Shown here in pieces: positions 60,664-64,000 of a DNA stretch of 64,000 nucleotides. Position numbers and translations under genes: made by a program. Under the pieces are notes generated by a model. That model was given only the letters and a program-made list of their open reading frames with translations. It was not told where the DNA came from and searched no databases. The DNA comes from Micromussa lordhowensis (lineage: Eukaryota; Cnidaria; Anthozoa; Scleractinia; Lobophylliidae), in contig OZ026606.1 of assembly GCA_964020085.1 (NCBI GenBank), positions 6,257,783 through 6,321,782 of the forward strand, given 5' to 3'. Every line of letters starts with the position of its first letter. The stretch's first letter is position 1.

Positions 60664-62435
60664 CTAGTTTGCTTGAAGTTCAATCGATTCTCGATGTACG
60701 AAGCTCTTGTTCAGTCCATTTAGGACGATGCAGGCCTTCACAGAAAGCCATAGTTCAGCTCTCCGCTGCGGTTTTGATATGTGGAGGTTTGTGTTGACAA
60801 GACGCGAACTTTTTGTTGGAAGCACGGTTATTTTAATTGTACAATTCCTGATTGGATGAAAAGACGTTGGATGTAGTCTTTTTGGCCTCAAAAGCCATAC
60901 AGGAGAGTAATTTCCTTTTAGATGGAGATGCGCAGATGGTACTCTCGAGACGACATGGCCATATTTATGCACAGTTATATATTTCGGTGCATAGTCTTAA
61001 CACGGTATTCATAACATCAGACATACATCAGTTAAAAAAAAGAAAATAGGTTGTAGCGTGAACTCACTACCAGTCTATAGCCATTCAAAGTTATTTCGTG
61101 TAGTAGCACATTGATAAAGAAGGAATTACTCTGTCTTTAAGATACACAGAGCTATATTCCTCGGCAAAGGGACGTTTCCAGCATTCAGCTGGATCCAACA
61201 GTCCCAACAAGCCCGGAAGGGGCTGGCTGGCTGGCTGTCTGCCTGCCTGCCTGCCAACGAAATGGCTTGGGTGCAAACTGTGTCGATGAACGGGAACGTC
61301 CAACACATGTGGGATGCGTTGTCTGTAATACTTAAAATAAACTCACGACAGCTGAAAAACAACGCATTTCAATTCTCTTGGCTTTCTCGCAACTTGCCAA
61401 GCTCTATGCTGATCTATCGAACTAACAATTTGCTTGAATCTAGTCCATTTTAACTTGTCTGACATGCACGTTCTCTCAGTCGGACCTCCAAACTTCAAAA
61501 ACTATCCACCCCGACTATTTATGCTAATATTCCCAAGGGACGTCAGGGTGGCCAAATGGTTAACGTGGTGCGCTACGAAGACAGCGAAGGTCGCAGGTCG
61601 TGGGTTCGAATCACACTACCGCATAGGGGTTATTCTCAAACTGGCTTGGGGGCCGAATAACCTCTCCCCGGCTACGTGGTACGTGGAGATTTGGGTCTGC
61701 GAACAAGGAATTACTCTCAAACTGGCTTGGGGGCCGAGTAATTCCTCCCCCAAGAAGTCCTGCGAGGTTTTTTTGGTTTTTATTTCTGCTTGTCTTGATT
61801 TTCCTGATCATTTTTTTTTTCCTTTTTCCTGCTCGTAATTCCTTGTTAGTTTTGCTTTTCCCTACTTTCGGTATTTTTTTAACTTTTCATCAGCGCTAGA
61901 AACGGAAAAACAAGAAGCGTTTTGCGGCATTATGGCTTCCTAAGATTTTTAATTTAGCCCGCGGTGAAATTTTAAGTTACTTTCTTTGTTTTCTTGGCTT
62001 AAACTCACTTCTACCAAACATAGGTTGTATTTGATTTTATTTGATGTGACTTGATTGCAGAATAATTCTTCAATGATCAACTGTTTCATCAAGTCGCAAC
62101 CTGCCAGAAACTACATTATCGCGTGTTCAGTGTACTATTTCTTTGGCATTTGAGATCATCTGGTTCAGAGCGACAACAACGTTTGAACTCCACGAGGGTG
62201 TTCACGTCTTAAAACATGGCCACGAACAGAGTGAAAGGAAATCTCGTCAAAGACCGACCGATCGTGAGTAGCATTTCCTTGCTTTCTCCAATTGAGGCGT
62301 TTTCGGGCTAGCTAACTATGAGAAAAAACTGTCTGTCATTCGCTAGCGGGAGAGAGATTTGTTTGTGTGACTGCCGGTCGATGATCATTGACGTAGGGAC
62401 AACATACGGAGTGTTCGCTTACTCCTAATTGTGGC
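60664..62435 (+). repeat. Macrosatellite unit 29
   Basis: 1772 bp. tRNA-like block 61542-61623, exon ATG 62216. Private changes GAGCTATATTCC in the first stem-loop, GGCTTTCTCGC and CACGTTCTC. Confidence 0.95.
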
Positions 62436-64000
62436 CTAGTTTGCTTGAAGTTCAATCGATTCTCGATGTACGAAGCTCTTGTTCAGTCCATTTAGGACGA
62501 TGCAGGCCTTCACAGAAAGCCATAGTTCAGCTCTCCGCTGCGGTTTTGATATGTGGAGGTTTGTGTTGACAAGACGCGAACTTTTTGTTGGAAGCACGGT
62601 TATTTTAATTGTACAATTCCTGATTGGATGAAAAGACGTTGGATGTAGTCTTTTTGGCCTCAAAAGCCATACAGGAGAGTAATTTCCTTTTAGATGGAGA
62701 TGCGCAGATGGTACTCTCGAGACGACATGGCCATATTTATGCACAGTTATATATTTCGGTGCATAGTCTTAACACGGTATTCATAACATCAGACATACAT
62801 CAGTTAAAAAAAAGAAAATAGGTTGTAGCGTGAACTCACTACCAGTCTATAGCCATTCAAAGTTATTTCGTGTAGTAGCACATTGATAAAGAAGGAATTA
62901 CTCTGTCTTTAAGATACACAGAGCTAAATTCCTCGGTAAAGGGACGTTTCCAGCATTCAGCTGGATCCAACAATCCCAACAAGCCCGGAAGGGGCTGGCT
63001 GGCTGGCTGTCTGCCTGCCTGCCAACGAAATGGCTTGGGTGCAAACTGTGTCGATGAACGGGAACGTCCAACACATGTGGGATGCGTTGTCTGTAATACT
63101 TAAAATAAACTCACGACAGCTGAAAAACAACGCATTTCAATTCTCTTGGCAGTCTAGCAACTTGCCAAGCTCTATGCTGATCTATCGAACTAACAATTTG
63201 CTTGAATCTAGTCCATTTTAACTTGTCTGACATGCACGCACTCTCAGTCGGACCTCCAAACTTCAAAAACTATCCACCCCGACTATTTATGCTAATATTC
63301 CCAAGGGACGTCAGGGTGGCCAAATGGTTAACGTGGTGCGCTACGAAGACAGCGAAGGTCGCAGGTCGTGGGTTCGAATCACACTACCGCATAGGGGTTA
63401 TTCTCAAACTGGGTTGGGGGCCGAATAACCTCTCCCCGGCTACGTGGTACGTGGAGATTTGGGTCTGCGAACAAGGAATTACTCTCAAACTGGCTTGGGG
63501 GCCGAGTAATTCCTCCCCCAAGAAGTCCTGCGAGGTTTTTTTGGTTTTTATTTCTGCTTGTCTTGATTTTCCTGATCATTTTTTTTTCCTTTTTCCTGCT
63601 CGTAATTCCTTGTTAGTTTTGCTTTTCCCTACTTTCGGTATTTTTTTAACTTTTCATCAGCGCTAGAAACGGAAAAACAAGAAGCGTTTTGCGGCATTAT
63701 GGCTTCCTAAGATTTTTAATTTAGCCCGCGGTGAAATTTTAAGTTACTTTCTTTGTTTTCTTGGCTTAAACTCACTTCTACCAAACATAGGTTGTATTTG
63801 ATTTTATTTGATGTGACTTGATTGCAGAATAATTCTTCAATGATCAACTGTTTCATCAAGTCGCAACCTGCCAGAAACTACATTATCGCGTGTTCAGTGT
63901 ACTATTTCTTTGGCATTTGAGATCATCTGGTTCAGAGCGACAACAACGTTTGAACTCCACGAGGGTGTTCACGTCTTAAAACATGGCCACGAACAGAGTG
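62436..64000 (+). repeat. Macrosatellite unit 30 (right-truncated)
   Basis: The first 1565 bp of a unit; the window ends inside the candidate exon (ATG 63983), before its donor. tRNA-like block 63310-63391. Only two GCCT steps. The first hairpin loop reads GGGTTGGGGGCC, breaking the inner GGC/GCC pairing. Confidence 0.95.

Larger units (their letters stand above)
1..64000 (+). repeat. Macrosatellite array, ~1.77-kb unit, 31 head-to-tail copies
   Basis: The same block recurs in one orientation across the whole window with no spacer. Most periods are 1766-1783 bp. Exceptions are 1759 (unit 7), 1725 (units 17 after removing its LINE, 19 and 20) and 1695 (unit 13). I number units from a conserved CTAGTTTGC, so unit 0 is cut 34 bp in at the left edge and unit 30 is cut at the right edge. 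Copies differ mainly by scattered single-base changes and by the length of a GGCT/GCCT tract. Two LINE insertions (18260-24708 and 38079-41120) split units 10 and 17. The unit matches no rDNA, 5S, histone or spliceosomal snRNA gene that I recognise. Confidence 0.98.

Noticed and set aside
1..64000. CRISPR array, rDNA or 5S array, or prokaryotic operon
   Set aside because: The unit is kilobase-sized without unique spacers. No rRNA or 5S sequence was recognised, and GT-AG splice signals and LINEs mark it as eukaryotic.
1..64000. Assembly artefact (collapsed or artificially repeated contig)
   Set aside because: Nearly every unit carries private substitutions, distinct microsatellite lengths or unique deletions, so the copies are real. 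Only near-identical pairs 19/20 and 23/24 deserve a read-level check.

Overview
The window is a eukaryotic, almost certainly metazoan, repeat locus. From end to end it is one head-to-tail macrosatellite with a unit of about 1.77 kb: 31 units, 29 complete and one partial at each edge. Neither array end is inside the window, so the true array exceeds 64 kb. Two non-LTR retrotransposons (LINEs) interrupt it, both on the minus strand. The combination of L1/Tx1-like and L2/CR1-like LINEs, AT-rich spacers and GT-AG splice signals fits a marine invertebrate such as a cnidarian. That placement is an inference, because no single-copy gene is present to settle it. There is no prokaryotic gene, operon, rRNA gene or CRISPR array.

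Layout: units 0-10 occupy 1-18259. A roughly 6.45-kb L1/Tx1-type LINE (18260-24708) sits inside unit 10. Units 10 (remainder) to 17 run 24709-38078. A 5'-truncated 3.04-kb L2/CR1-type LINE (38079-41120) sits inside unit 17. Units 17 (remainder) to 30 run 41121-64000. The first LINE is decayed: ORF1 has one frameshift and one stop, and ORF2 has two frameshifts. The second keeps an open endonuclease-remnant plus reverse-transcriptase frame and a clean 5-bp target duplication, so it is the younger insertion.

Each unit carries the same parts in order, described using unit 1 (1738-3512): (a) two antiparallel recurrent ORFs of doubtful coding status; (b) a stem-loop starting GGAATTACTCTGT; (c) a hypervariable (GGCT)n/(GCCT)n tract; (d) a degenerate tRNA-like block with good Pol III box A and box B; (e) two consecutive hairpins with an identical 19-nt apical segment but different stems that differ only by compensatory base-pair changes; (f) a T-run that could terminate Pol III; (g) a pyrimidine-rich stretch; (h) a 203-nt candidate exon bounded by an acceptor and a GTGAGT donor, containing an ATG and 16 codons in phase 0.

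The most interesting reading is that the array is a reiterated Pol III non-coding RNA locus. Each unit could make an RNA of about 230 nt with a tRNA-like head and twin hairpins, comparable in logic to the tandem 4.5SH RNA genes of rodents. A tRNA-derived SINE trapped in a satellite is the main alternative. Unit-specific deletions, near-identical neighbouring units and mosaic haplotypes show ongoing homogenisation by unequal exchange or conversion.
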